The notes: generated by a model not told the origin, from the sequence alone. Shown: positions 1 through 6,166, counted from the first letter of the stretch. The stretch: DNA of 7,377 nt from Trichodesmium sp. jk18x7bins.61 (GCA_022822685.1 JAJEAQ010000259.1:1-7377); one strand, 5' to 3'. A program made the numbers and translations.

Positions 1-300
1 CAAAAGGTAAGGAGGTGATATTGATGCTCTGTATTCATCAATATGTGAAAACAAATCCCTTCCGCCAGGAAAGGCAACCACCTTTTCTACGGGGGGGTGG
101 CTCAATCATTTCAAAAACTACAGACGATACAACAGGGTAAACCCAAAAGAGTCTTAAGGAAATCTTGAGTAGTGAGGAGGTAACAAAGACGGAAATCTCT
201 GTCGAGTCAAGGATGGAAGAAAAAGCGTTTGAGCAGGGAGCCTCCCTGCTCAATGCTGTTCTGTAATGGAACAGATAGGGATTCTAAATTTGTTTCCCCA
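1..300 (+). repeat. Diverged tandem repeat, copy 1 (group II intron 5' RNA region)
   Basis: Copy 1 matches copy 2 (388-670) along its length, including two exact blocks: 121-159 (39 nt, equals 493-531) and 259-293 (35 nt, equals 631-665). Between the blocks the sequences drift. Hairpins seen: 18-26 with 36-44 (9 bp, 9-nt loop); 231-239 with 243-251 (perfect 9 bp, 3-nt loop); 256-261 with 269-274 (6 bp). A stem 302-309/340-347 follows the unit. The conserved blocks probably belong to intron domain I or the adjacent core; this is inference. The window starts inside the unit, so its true 5' end is unknown. Open frames on the minus strand here are chance. Confidence 0.8.
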
Positions 301-301
301 T

Positions 302-347
302 GTTGAGCCTGTAGCTTTAGCTAAAACAGGTCGGCGACTGGCTCAAC
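302..347 (+). other. Nested stem-loop between the two intron repeat copies
   Basis: GTTGAGCC (302-309) pairs with GGCTCAAC (340-347), a perfect 8-bp outer stem. Inside it, TAGC (312-315) can pair with GCTA (320-323) around a TTTA loop. The interior also contains GTCGGCGACTGGC (330-342), one of three related motifs in the intron remnant. It may be an intron stem or a small palindromic repeat inserted into a loop. Confidence 0.5.
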
Positions 348-387
348 CTTACCCGACTGAACAGCCAAATTATCCCTGATATGTAAC

Positions 388-670
388 CAAAAAGGTAAGA
401 AAGGTCGATATAGATGCTACATCCTCATCTATATGTGAAAACGAAATCCCCAAGCCAGTAGAGACAACCACCCGAAACCACCTCAAAAATTTCAGACGAT
501 ACAACAGGGTAAACCCAAAAGAGTCTTAAGGGAGGTCGAAACCTTGAGTAGTGAGTCGGCAACGAAGACGGAACTCTCTTTTGGGTAAAGGATGGGAGAG
601 AAAGCGTTTGAGCCTGTCGGCTCAATGCCATTCTGTAATGGAACAGATAGGGATTCTAAATTTGTCCCCT
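388..670 (+). repeat. Diverged tandem repeat, copy 2 (group II intron 5' RNA region)
   Basis: This is the second copy of the unit at the window start, 372-390 nt downstream of copy 1. The first hairpin is preserved as 408-416 with 426-434, again 9 bp and a 9-nt loop, with T22-A40 of copy 1 replaced by A412-T430, a compensatory exchange. The 9-bp hairpin at 231-251 is replaced by a shorter one, GAGCC/GGCTC, at 610-623. The offset is 372 nt in the flanking exact blocks but 379 nt in between. After 670 the sequence runs through 671-771 into the RT start, as expected for the intron region that precedes the ORF. Confidence 0.8.
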
Positions 671-771
671 CTCGTTCATGTCGGCGACAGGCGAAAAGTC
701 AAAGCCGACTTCTCCTGAGTCTCATGGGAAAGACGCTCAGACAAAAGAAACTTAAGGTCGACAAAAGTTAG

Positions 772-989
772 ATGTCAAAATGACAAAGGTCGTTGAAGGA
801 CAATTGGAATGGAACCAGATTAACTGGAATCAAGCCAGGAAAATTGTTAAGAATCTACGTCAAAGAATCTTTGCAGCAAGAACTAAGGTCGAAAACCAAG
901 GTAAAGGGCTGGAAGTGAGGCTGGTGCGGAATGATGGGAAACTGTCACCCACGGTTCAAAGGGGGGGGGAAAGAAGTGATTCTTGTTGA
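772..989 (+). pseudogene. Group II intron reverse transcriptase/maturase, N-terminal stub
   Basis: Reading from ATG 780 gives 69 residues. Residues 11-34 (WNQINW..., then a basic helix ending RQRIFAAR) resemble the RT-0 leader of cyanobacterial group II intron-encoded proteins, which are normally several hundred residues long. Homology stops at about residue 35, after which the frame runs through intron RNA sequence (domain V-like hairpin and G-run). RT motifs 1-7, domain X and the endonuclease domain are absent. An alternative start at 772 reads M-S-K then a stop, suggesting the original start was 772 and a one-base shift separates it from the 780 frame. It should make no functional protein. 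Confidence 0.68.
917..957 (+). ncRNA. Degenerate group II intron domain V-like hairpin
   Basis: TGATGG (932-937) pairs with CTGTCA (942-947), with two G-U pairs, around a GAAA loop (938-941). Outer segments GTG (924-926 region) and CAC (950-952 region) add partial pairing, and the 3' side ends ACGGTTC, as domain V commonly does. The span is 41 nt rather than the usual 34, and the catalytic AGC near the 5' base is not recognisable (GAGGC is present). Position just 3' of the truncated RT and 5' of a G-run fits domain V. It is probably inactive. Confidence 0.5.
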
Positions 990-1004
990 GCCTGTCGCCG
1001 ACTA

Positions 1005-2053
1005 AAGTTTGAATCTCAAGCTGATCGTGCTGATGGTAGTATCATCTGGATTTCTGAAAATGCCAGAGCAGTCTATGATGCACAAGGTCATCTGATTGCT
1101 TATGAAGGTGATATTGAGGATATTACAGAGCGCAAGTGGGTAGAAGCAGAAACTAGAAAAGCTTTGGAAATAGAAAAAGAATTAAATCAACTTAAGTCTA
1201 GGTTTATTTCGATGACATCTCATGAATTTCGTACTCCTTTAACTACTATATTAGCTTCTGCAGAGGCATTAGAATACTACGGTCATAAGTGGGATGAAGA
1301 AAAAAAACTAACTTATCTGCATCGTATTCAAGCTACAGCTCAACACATGACTGGGTTGCTTGATAATATATTAATGATTGGTAAGGCAGAATCTGGTAAT
1401 TTTGATTTGAACCCAGCACCATTAAATTTGGAAGCCTTCTGTCGAGATGTCATAGAGGATATTAAACTCAGCGTTGATAGTCAGTACTCTATTAACTTTG
1501 TGTTGCAAGAGCAAAAAAAATAACAATCACAATTCCCGATGAATATGTAGGCAATACAAGTATTTTAAGTAGAGTTGATCTAGATTCAAGCCAGCAAGAG
1601 AGGAATAAAAAAGAGGAATCAAGTTATTCTTTATCCTTAGCACAAAATCAATCCAGAGAAGAAGTACCAGAACTGGTTTCTCTAGATCAAAAACTGTTGC
1701 GACATATTTTGTATAATTTACTGTGGAATGCTGTCAAATATTCACCACCCTGTGGTGATGTTTACCTGAAACTTTCTTACTTGAATAACCATGTAATTTT
1801 GCAAATTCAAGATGAATGGATGGGGATTCCAGCAGCAGAACGAAAATATTTATTTGACTCTTTCTACCGAGCTAAAAATGCTGCTAATATTCCTGGTACA
1901 GGGTTGGGACTTACTATTGTAAAAAGCTTTGTAGATTTACATAGAGGTCAAATTTTTGTGGAAAGTGCAGTCTGGGAGGGAACAACGTTTACGATTGTAT
2001 TACCATTAATTTTAGAAAAGGAAAGTATAGATGAAAAAAATTCTCGTGATTGA
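1005..2053 (+). pseudogene. PAS-domain sensor histidine kinase, 5'-truncated and frameshifted
   Basis: This is the 3' portion of a cyanobacterial membrane or cytosolic sensor kinase. Frame one opens in the second half of a PAS/PAC domain (from 1005: KFESQ, then RADGSIIWISENARAV, then DIEDITER), followed by a linker helix and a HisKA domain with the H-box SHEFRTPL; the phospho-accepting His is codon 1221-1223. It stops at TAA 1521-1523 right after an A8 run (1513-1520). Adding one A restores the frame through ITITIPDEY into the HATPase domain (N-box LLRHILYNLLWNAVKYSP, G2 box GTGLGL), ending at 2053. The G1 box reads DEWMGIP where DxGxG is expected, so a conserved Gly is Trp (1817-1819). No start codon precedes the PAS remnant: the intron remnant abuts it. 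The end overlaps the next gene by 23 nt, indicating a former operon. Confidence 0.85.
2018..2022 (+). promoter_or_regulatory. Ribosome binding site of the hybrid regulator
   Basis: AAGGA lies 8 nt before ATG 2031, inside the last codons of the upstream kinase. It supports the 2031 start and translation independent of the broken upstream frame. Confidence 0.6.
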
Positions 2054-3122
2054 AGACGACTTGGTAATTTTGACAATCATTACAGATATTTTAGAAGCAG
2101 AATATTTTCTAGTGATAGGGGCAGAAAATGGCAAAATAGGAGTAGAAAAAGCTCAGGCAGAAGTTCCAGATTTGATTATTTGTGATGTGATGATGCCCGA
2201 AGTTGATGGTTATACAGTCTTAAAATTATTACAGGAAAATCAAGAAACAGAAGCAATTCCATTTATTTTTCTGACTGCAAAATCCACCAACGCGGATTTA
2301 AGAGAAGGAATGGAATTAGGAGCAGATGATTATTTGACAAAACCTTTTACCAGAGATGGATTAATGAAAGCAATTACTACGAGGTTAGGAAAACAAAGAA
2401 CTATTCAAAGAAAAATCCAAGAACAACTAGATGATTTAAGAAGTAGTATCACTTTATCTCTGCCTCATGAATTACGTACTCCACTCAATGTCATTATTGG
2501 TGCTTCGCAATTTATTGTTGAAGAATTTCACGATTTGGAGGATGATGAAATTATACAAATGCTAGAAAATGTTAATGTCTCTGCCAATCGTTTATATAGA
2601 TTAATTCAGAATTTTTTACTATATGCAGATTTAGAGCTATTATCACGAGATCAAGAGAGACTAAAAATATTTACAACAGGTTATTTAAGTAATTCTGAAT
2701 CAATCATTAGAGAGGTTGCGCTCAAAAAAGCTAAAAGTCTGGAACGCTTGGAAGACTTAGAATTTACTTCTGAAAATGCTAATTTAAAAATATCTGAACC
2801 TAATTTTATGAAAATCATAGATGAATTGTTAGACAATGCTTTTAAGTTTTCTCCCCCGGAAACAAAAGTTCAGGTCGTAGGTAGATTAGTTGATAATATG
2901 TTTGCTGTCTATTTCATAGATCATGGTAAGGGAATGAGCGCTAATGAAATTGCTCATGTGGGAGCTTATAAACAATTTAATCGCAAAATATATGAGCAAC
3001 AAGGCTCAGGTTTAGGTCTGATTATTGCCAAAAGGATTACTGAATTACATCATGGCAAGTTAAGCATAGAAAGTCTTCCTGATCGGCAAACGACTGTTAG
3101 TATTTTGATTCCGAAAAATTAA
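2031..3122 (+). CDS. Hybrid response regulator/histidine kinase (REC-HisKA-HATPase)
   Basis: The product is an intact 363-residue cytoplasmic phosphorelay protein without membrane segments. Residues 1-120 form a receiver domain: acidic pair D9-D10, phospho-accepting D52 in CDVMMP, T82 and K104-P105. Residues about 125-205 are a HisKA dimerisation domain with the box SLPHELRTPLN (His146), a variant common in cyanobacterial REC-kinases. Residues about 250-363 are the ATPase: N-box ELLDNAFKFS (265-274), G1 box DHGKGM (297-302) and G2 box GSGLGL (325-330). All catalytic residues seem present. It overlaps the end of the broken PAS kinase by 23 nt, so the two were probably co-transcribed and the PAS kinase is the likely former phosphodonor (inferred). 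There is no DNA-binding output domain, so the next partner lies elsewhere. Confidence 0.93.
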   Translation: MKKILVIEDDLVILTIITDILEAEYFLVIGAENGKIGVEKAQAEVPDLIICDVMMPEVDGYTVLKLLQENQETEAIPFIFLTAKSTNADLREGMELGADDYLTKPFTRDGLMKAITTRLGKQRTIQRKIQEQLDDLRSSITLSLPHELRTPLNVIIGASQFIVEEFHDLEDDEIIQMLENVNVSANRLYRLIQNFLLYADLELLSRDQERLKIFTTGYLSNSESIIREVALKKAKSLERLEDLEFTSENANLKISEPNFMKIIDELLDNAFKFSPPETKVQVVGRLVDNMFAVYFIDHGKGMSANEIAHVGAYKQFNRKIYEQQGSGLGLIIAKRITELHHGKLSIESLPDRQTTVSILIPKN

Positions 3123-3198
3123 GATAATCAAAATAAAAGATTTACTTAAAAAGTTATATTTTTTTACCTATAAAAAAATCATTGGTCTTCTTAATAAG

Positions 3199-3432
3199 AT
3201 GATTAAAGAAAAATTACTCAACTGGTTAGATACATTTTTAGTAGTAGATGTATTTCTAGTAATTATTGGTTTTGTCTGGTTTGCGCTCGCTGTTATTGGT
3301 CGTTATTCTGGAGTAGCTTTAGGTCTTGATATTTGGCATAAATTATGGCAACCAGTATTTACTCCAGCGATTGGGATTTTGATGGCAGATGCAATTATTA
3401 GCGGCATAGCTAAACAGATAGCTAAACGTTGA
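3199..3432 (+). CDS. Small two-helix membrane protein, unknown function
   Basis: This encodes 77 residues with no family I can name. It has a short charged N-terminus (MIKEKLLNW), a long hydrophobic stretch at about 12-34, a polar loop with Trp (DIWHKLWQP, about 44-52), a second hydrophobic stretch at about 53-71, and a basic C-terminal tail (AKQIAKR). That predicts two transmembrane helices. It lies 76 nt after the hybrid regulator, in the same direction, and could be its co-transcribed neighbour, but no clear Shine-Dalgarno is seen before ATG 3199. The AT-rich spacer has no convincing promoter or terminator. The reading frame is clean in a region where two neighbouring genes are broken, which supports it being real. 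Confidence 0.6.
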   Translation: MIKEKLLNWLDTFLVVDVFLVIIGFVWFALAVIGRYSGVALGLDIWHKLWQPVFTPAIGILMADAIISGIAKQIAKR

Positions 3433-3748
3433 AATTCTGATGAAATCCTCCATCTATGCTGTACCCATAAGTCTGGAAATCCTTGCAGAGCAAGGATTTC
3501 ATAAGTAATATCCCTGCCTAACTTATTCCTTTTTTCTAGTGCAGCACGGTGGGAATAAATCCACCTGTAACAAAACACTCAAAGTCTGATCAATCAATAC
3601 TTTGAGATTGCTTTGCTTGGCTGAAAACACTTGACGCTTTTCAACACATGACTTTTAACTTCTGCGTAGCAGCACTAGAAACATAAATCATCAAAAAAGT
3701 TAAAACCTCTAGTCAAAACAGCAGGTTTTCTAGTAGATAAAGGAAAGC
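3433..3748. other. Intergenic region without recognisable gene
   Basis: No coding frame with family features is seen here on either strand. The minus-strand open frame at 3303-3578 is largely the complement of the small membrane gene. The region holds the perfect hairpin at 3476-3500 and is otherwise AT-rich with short repeats such as CTAG-bounded segments near 3700-3735. It may include decayed sequence, but nothing can be assigned. Confidence 0.5.
3476..3500 (+). other. Perfect 11-bp inverted repeat (stem-loop)
   Basis: GAAATCCTTGC (3476-3486) and its exact complement (3490-3500) flank a 3-nt loop AGA. It lies 43 nt after the small membrane gene. No T-run follows (ATAAGTAATA), so it is not a standard intrinsic terminator. 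It may be a dispersed palindromic repeat, a processing site or a transcript-end stabiliser. Confidence 0.75.
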
Positions 3749-3752
3749 TATA

Positions 3753-3879
3753 ATATAATGTCCACTTAATTAAGTATAAAAAAAATTTGTTTGTAGTTGC
3801 GATGTGGCGCCATTATGAGTATAGCGTGGTTAAGGTAACTATGAAGTTTTATTTATCAGTGTTCTAGTGGACATGATAT
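3753..3879. mobile_element. MITE-like segment with 14-nt terminal inverted repeats
   Basis: ATATAATGTCCACT (3753-3766) is inverted at 3866-3879 with 13 of 14 matches; the inner nine bases (TGTCCACT plus A) are exact. The segment is about 127 bp, has no ORF, and contains two further palindromes: ACTTAATTAAGT (3764-3775) and TGGCGCCA (3806-3813). TA dinucleotides occur at both edges, but a target duplication cannot be defined because the ends are TATA-rich. It lies directly before the glpK start. A miniature transposon-derived element is the leading reading; a regulatory operator pair or chance are alternatives. Confidence 0.4.
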
Positions 3880-3892
3880 AACGAAATAAATT

Positions 3893-5404
3893 ATGATAAA
3901 AAAATAAAGAAAAATATATTCTTGCTCTCGACTTAGGCACCACAGGCAACCGCGCAATTTTATTTAATTCTGAAGGTGCTAGCGTTGGTCAAGCTTACAA
4001 AGAACTTCCCCAATATTATCCACAGCCTGGTTGGTTAGAACACGATGCAGAATAAATTTGGGATGATACCTGTGCAATGATAGAGCGTGTTTTTCGAGAT
4101 ACTGCTATTTCAGCCTCCAGCGTAGAAGCGATCGGTTTAACAGTACAACGAGAAACCTGCTTACTGTGGGCTCGAACTACAGGGAAACCTCTCCACAAAG
4201 CTATAGTTGGGCAAGACCGTCGCACTACATCTCTATGTAGAGAGTTAACAGCAAAAGGTGAAGCCGAAAAAATTCAAACACGTACTGGATTGGTATTAGA
4301 TGCCTACTTTTCAGCGACTAAACTATCCAGGATGCTAGATTGGGTGAGGCAAGAAAGACCCAATATCCATCTCAATAATATTTGAGCCGGTACTGTTGAT
4401 ACCTGGAGCCTCTGGAAGTTGACTGGTGGAGAAGTTCATGCTACCGACCACAGTAGCGCTAGTCGTACAATGTTAATGAATATTGAATCCCTAGATTGGG
4501 ATCGGGAATTATTGGAGTTGTTTAAAATCCCTAGAGAAATCATGCCATAAATTAGACCTAGTTTGAGTAGATTTGGTAAGACTGAAACAAGTTTATTGGG
4601 GGTGCAGGTTCCGAACGCTACAGTTTTGGGAGACCAACAAGCAGCCTTATTTGCTCATGGTTGCGATTGCCCAGGAATGTTAAAATGCAACGGTACAGGT
4701 AGTTTTTTAATTGCTAATACTGGAGGGAGTCTAACTAAATCTCAAAATCAACTTTTATCAACTATCGCTTGGAGTCAGCAAGCCAACGGTAAATTTACCC
4801 CAGCCTACGCCCTAGAAGGGGCAATTTTTACCGCCGGAGCTTGTATTCAGTGGTTGCGCGATGGAGTGAAAATGATTGACTCGGCAGCAGAAACTGAACA
4901 ATTAGCTCTAGAAGCCCAGGATACTCATGGCGTCTATTTTGTACCAGCTTTGAGTGGTCTGCTGGGTGCACCTCACTGGGATATGGATGCTCGTGGTGCT
5001 TTTCTAGGAATTACTGGGGGTGTGAAGCGGGGAAATATGGTGAGAGCAGTTTGGGAAGCGATCGCTTTTCAGGTAAAAGAAGTTGTAGATGCAATTAATC
5101 ACGATAGTGGCACCCCTATGACAAATCTGAAGGTGGATGGTGGAACTTCTAAAAATAATTTTTAATGCAGTTTCAGGCTGACTTATTGGGTATTCCTGTA
5201 GAGCGCCCCGCTTTTATTGATGCTATTGCTCACGGTGCTGCTTTTGCTGCTGGTTTGACAGTAGGTTTATGGGATAATTATCAGAAGTTGGTCAGTAATA
5301 ATCGAGTGGGGCGGGTGTTTGAGCCTAGTGAAAATTCTGCTCAAGTTCAGGAGAGTTTTGTAATTTGGCAAAAAGCTGTTAGTATGGCTAAAGATTGGAT
5401 TTAG
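3893..5404 (+). pseudogene. glpK: Glycerol kinase, inactivated by three stops and two frameshifts
   Basis: The full span (about 503 codons) matches the normal size of glycerol kinase, the FGGY-family enzyme that phosphorylates glycerol to glycerol 3-phosphate with ATP. Recognisable parts: YILALDLGTTGNRAIL at the N-terminus, QRETCLLW, QDRRT, YFSATKL, GTVDTW, DHSSASRTMLMN, LGDQQAAL, GTGSFL, FVPALSGLLGAPHWD, VDGGTSKNNF and LLGIPVERP. Lesions: ATG 3893 is one base out of frame with the body (A7 run 3898-3904; A6 would restore it); TAA 4053-4055 in DAE*IW; TGA 4383-4385 where Trp is expected before AGTVDTW; TAA 4548-4550 in IMP*IRPS; and one T missing in T5 (5159-5163), with TAA at 5163-5165. Conserved residues are also changed: IVGQDRR for the usual IVWQDRR, and KLSR where K-x-x-W is expected. 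No functional protein is likely. Confidence 0.93.
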
Positions 5405-5414
5405 CTAAAGCTAC
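5400..5414. repeat. 15-nt sequence shared in inverted orientation with the intron spacer
   Basis: TTTAGCTAAAGCTAC spans the glpK stop codon. Its exact reverse complement occurs at 311-325, between the two intron repeats. The core TAGCTAAAGCTA can itself form a short hairpin (TAGCT/AGCTA). It may be a dispersed short palindrome of this genome, or coincidence in self-complementary sequence. Confidence 0.45.
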
Positions 5415-5423
5415 ATGAAAGCT

Positions 5424-5437
5424 CCTCCTGTGGGAGG
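5424..5437 (+). other. Short GC stem-loop after the glycerol kinase pseudogene
   Basis: CCTCC (5424-5428) pairs with GGAGG (5433-5437) around TGTG. No T-run follows, so terminator function is not supported. The rest of 5438-5538 shows no gene before clpS. Confidence 0.35.
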
Positions 5438-5538
5438 CCACCTGACCCGCCAAACAGCGATCAGCCCCATAGTGAAAACTTCGGGAGTATGTCAAAATAT
5501 TTATAAATTATCTCAATGTAATTGTATTTTATGTATAC

Positions 5539-5543
5539 AGGAG
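5539..5543 (+). promoter_or_regulatory. Ribosome binding site deciding the clpS start
   Basis: AGGAG lies 9 nt before ATG 5553. The same frame is open upstream to ATG 5415, but that extension has no Shine-Dalgarno and its residues do not resemble ClpS, so 5553 is preferred. Confidence 0.7.
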
Positions 5544-5552
5544 AACAGTAGT

Positions 5553-5888
5553 ATGAGTCTCGGAATGTCTATGAGTATATCAGTTGAAGGAGGGCGTAGT
5601 GCCTCCGCAACTGTTGCTCCTAAACGGTCTAGTCAAGTTGTTAATAAACCCTATCCGAACTACAAGGTCATTGTATTAAATGATGATGTGAATACATTTG
5701 AGCATGTCGCTGAATGTTTGCAAAAATATATTCCAGGTATGACCAGCGATCGCGCTTGGGAACTAACTTACCAAGTTCACAACGAGGGTCAAGCTACGGT
5801 TTGGGTAGGCCCCCTAGAACAAGCAGAATTGTATCATCAACAGTTGAGTCGAGCTGGCCTCACAATGGCCCCTTTAGAAAAAGCATAA
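5553..5888 (+). CDS. clpS: ATP-dependent Clp protease adaptor ClpS
   Basis: The product is a 111-residue cytosolic adaptor that delivers N-degron substrates to a ClpC-type chaperone of the Clp protease. Residues 1-33 are a flexible, Ser/Ala-rich tail that contacts the chaperone. The folded core begins near residue 35 (PNYKVIVLNDDVNTFEHV). N43, D44 and D45 correspond to the substrate alpha-amino pocket of ClpS, and H76 in YQVHNEG is the usual pocket histidine. The C-terminus (AELYHQQLSRAGLTMAPLE) is typical of the main cyanobacterial form (ClpS1). Frame and key residues are intact, unlike the glpK pseudogene upstream. It contains a HIP1 site (5746-5753). It faces glk convergently; no partner gene is adjacent. 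Starts at internal Met codons 5 or 7 cannot be excluded. Confidence 0.93.
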   Translation: MSLGMSMSISVEGGRSASATVAPKRSSQVVNKPYPNYKVIVLNDDVNTFEHVAECLQKYIPGMTSDRAWELTYQVHNEGQATVWVGPLEQAELYHQQLSRAGLTMAPLEKA

Positions 5889-6124
5889 ACAAGTCATCAG
5901 AGAGGGTATTGCATCATCATGGGATGATCAGGATAGAGCAGGGAAGAGATTCAGATTTCCCACGCTCTCAGCTACAGGGATTCTTCGTTCTACGATTCGT
6001 CATCACCTTCACCGAGATTTCTCCCACTAGACGGCTAGGACAAATCTCCCAGTAGGCTATAAGTTTCGGTGTACCCCATTGTACAAGCGTCCCTGTTGCA
6101 GAATGTTTATTGCTACCTATGCTG

Positions 6125-6147
6125 GGGGCGGGCAGGATGTCCACCCC
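6125..6147 (+). repeat. GC-rich hairpin resembling a dispersed cyanobacterial intergenic repeat
   Basis: GGGGCGGGCA (6125-6134) pairs with TGTCCACCCC (6138-6147), with one mismatch and one G-U pair, around GGA. Similar GGGCGGGCA...CCACCCC segments are, from memory, frequent between genes in Nostoc/Anabaena relatives. The strong GC content contrasts with the surrounding AT-rich spacer. Confidence 0.45.
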
Positions 6148-6166
6148 AAAATTGGAATAATTTATT

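Larger units (their letters stand above)
1..1004 (+). mobile_element. Group II intron remnant, internally deleted, with duplicated 5' ribozyme region
   Basis: This region has no intact protein gene but shows group II intron organisation: a hairpin-rich RNA region (twice), an RT start, then a domain V-like hairpin with a GAAA loop, a 9-G run (961-969) and a short hairpin (971-984) where domain VI would lie. The only protein trace is a reverse transcriptase N-terminus (780 to about 881). Almost all of the RT, maturase and endonuclease coding sequence is deleted, so the element cannot move by itself. The 5' end (GTGYG consensus) is not in the window, so the left boundary is open. The right boundary is inferred near 1002-1004, just before coding sequence of a PAS domain resumes. 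The assignment rests on the RT stub and my memory of cyanobacterial intron sequences; exact subclass is uncertain. Confidence 0.72.

Noticed and set aside
38..631. Two minus-strand open frames (38-253 and 425-631) with similar peptides
   Set aside because: Their similarity comes only from the underlying tandem RNA repeat. They have no family features, and the conserved blocks are better explained as intron RNA.
1..700. CRISPR array or retron as an explanation of the left repeats
   Set aside because: There are only two long diverged units with no short repeat/spacer rhythm, and the RT stub matches the group II intron leader with the RNA region 5' to it, not a retron RT.
3150..3180. T-run/A-run inverted pair as a terminator after the hybrid regulator
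   Set aside because: The stem would be only A-T pairs in an AT-rich spacer with no GC core; not a convincing terminator.
3303..3578. Minus-strand open frame opposite the small membrane gene
   Set aside because: It is mostly the complement of the 3199-3432 gene and then runs through the 3476-3500 hairpin; no recognisable motifs.
4016..4225. Minus-strand open frame within the glycerol kinase region
   Set aside because: It is the complement of clear glycerol kinase sequence and has no features of its own.
5415..5552. N-terminal extension of ClpS from ATG 5415
   Set aside because: No ribosome binding site there, residues unlike ClpS, and a good Shine-Dalgarno precedes ATG 5553.
5714..6055. Plus-strand open frame overlapping the end of clpS
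   Set aside because: It is out of frame with clpS and continues into repeat-rich intergenic DNA; low-complexity composition.
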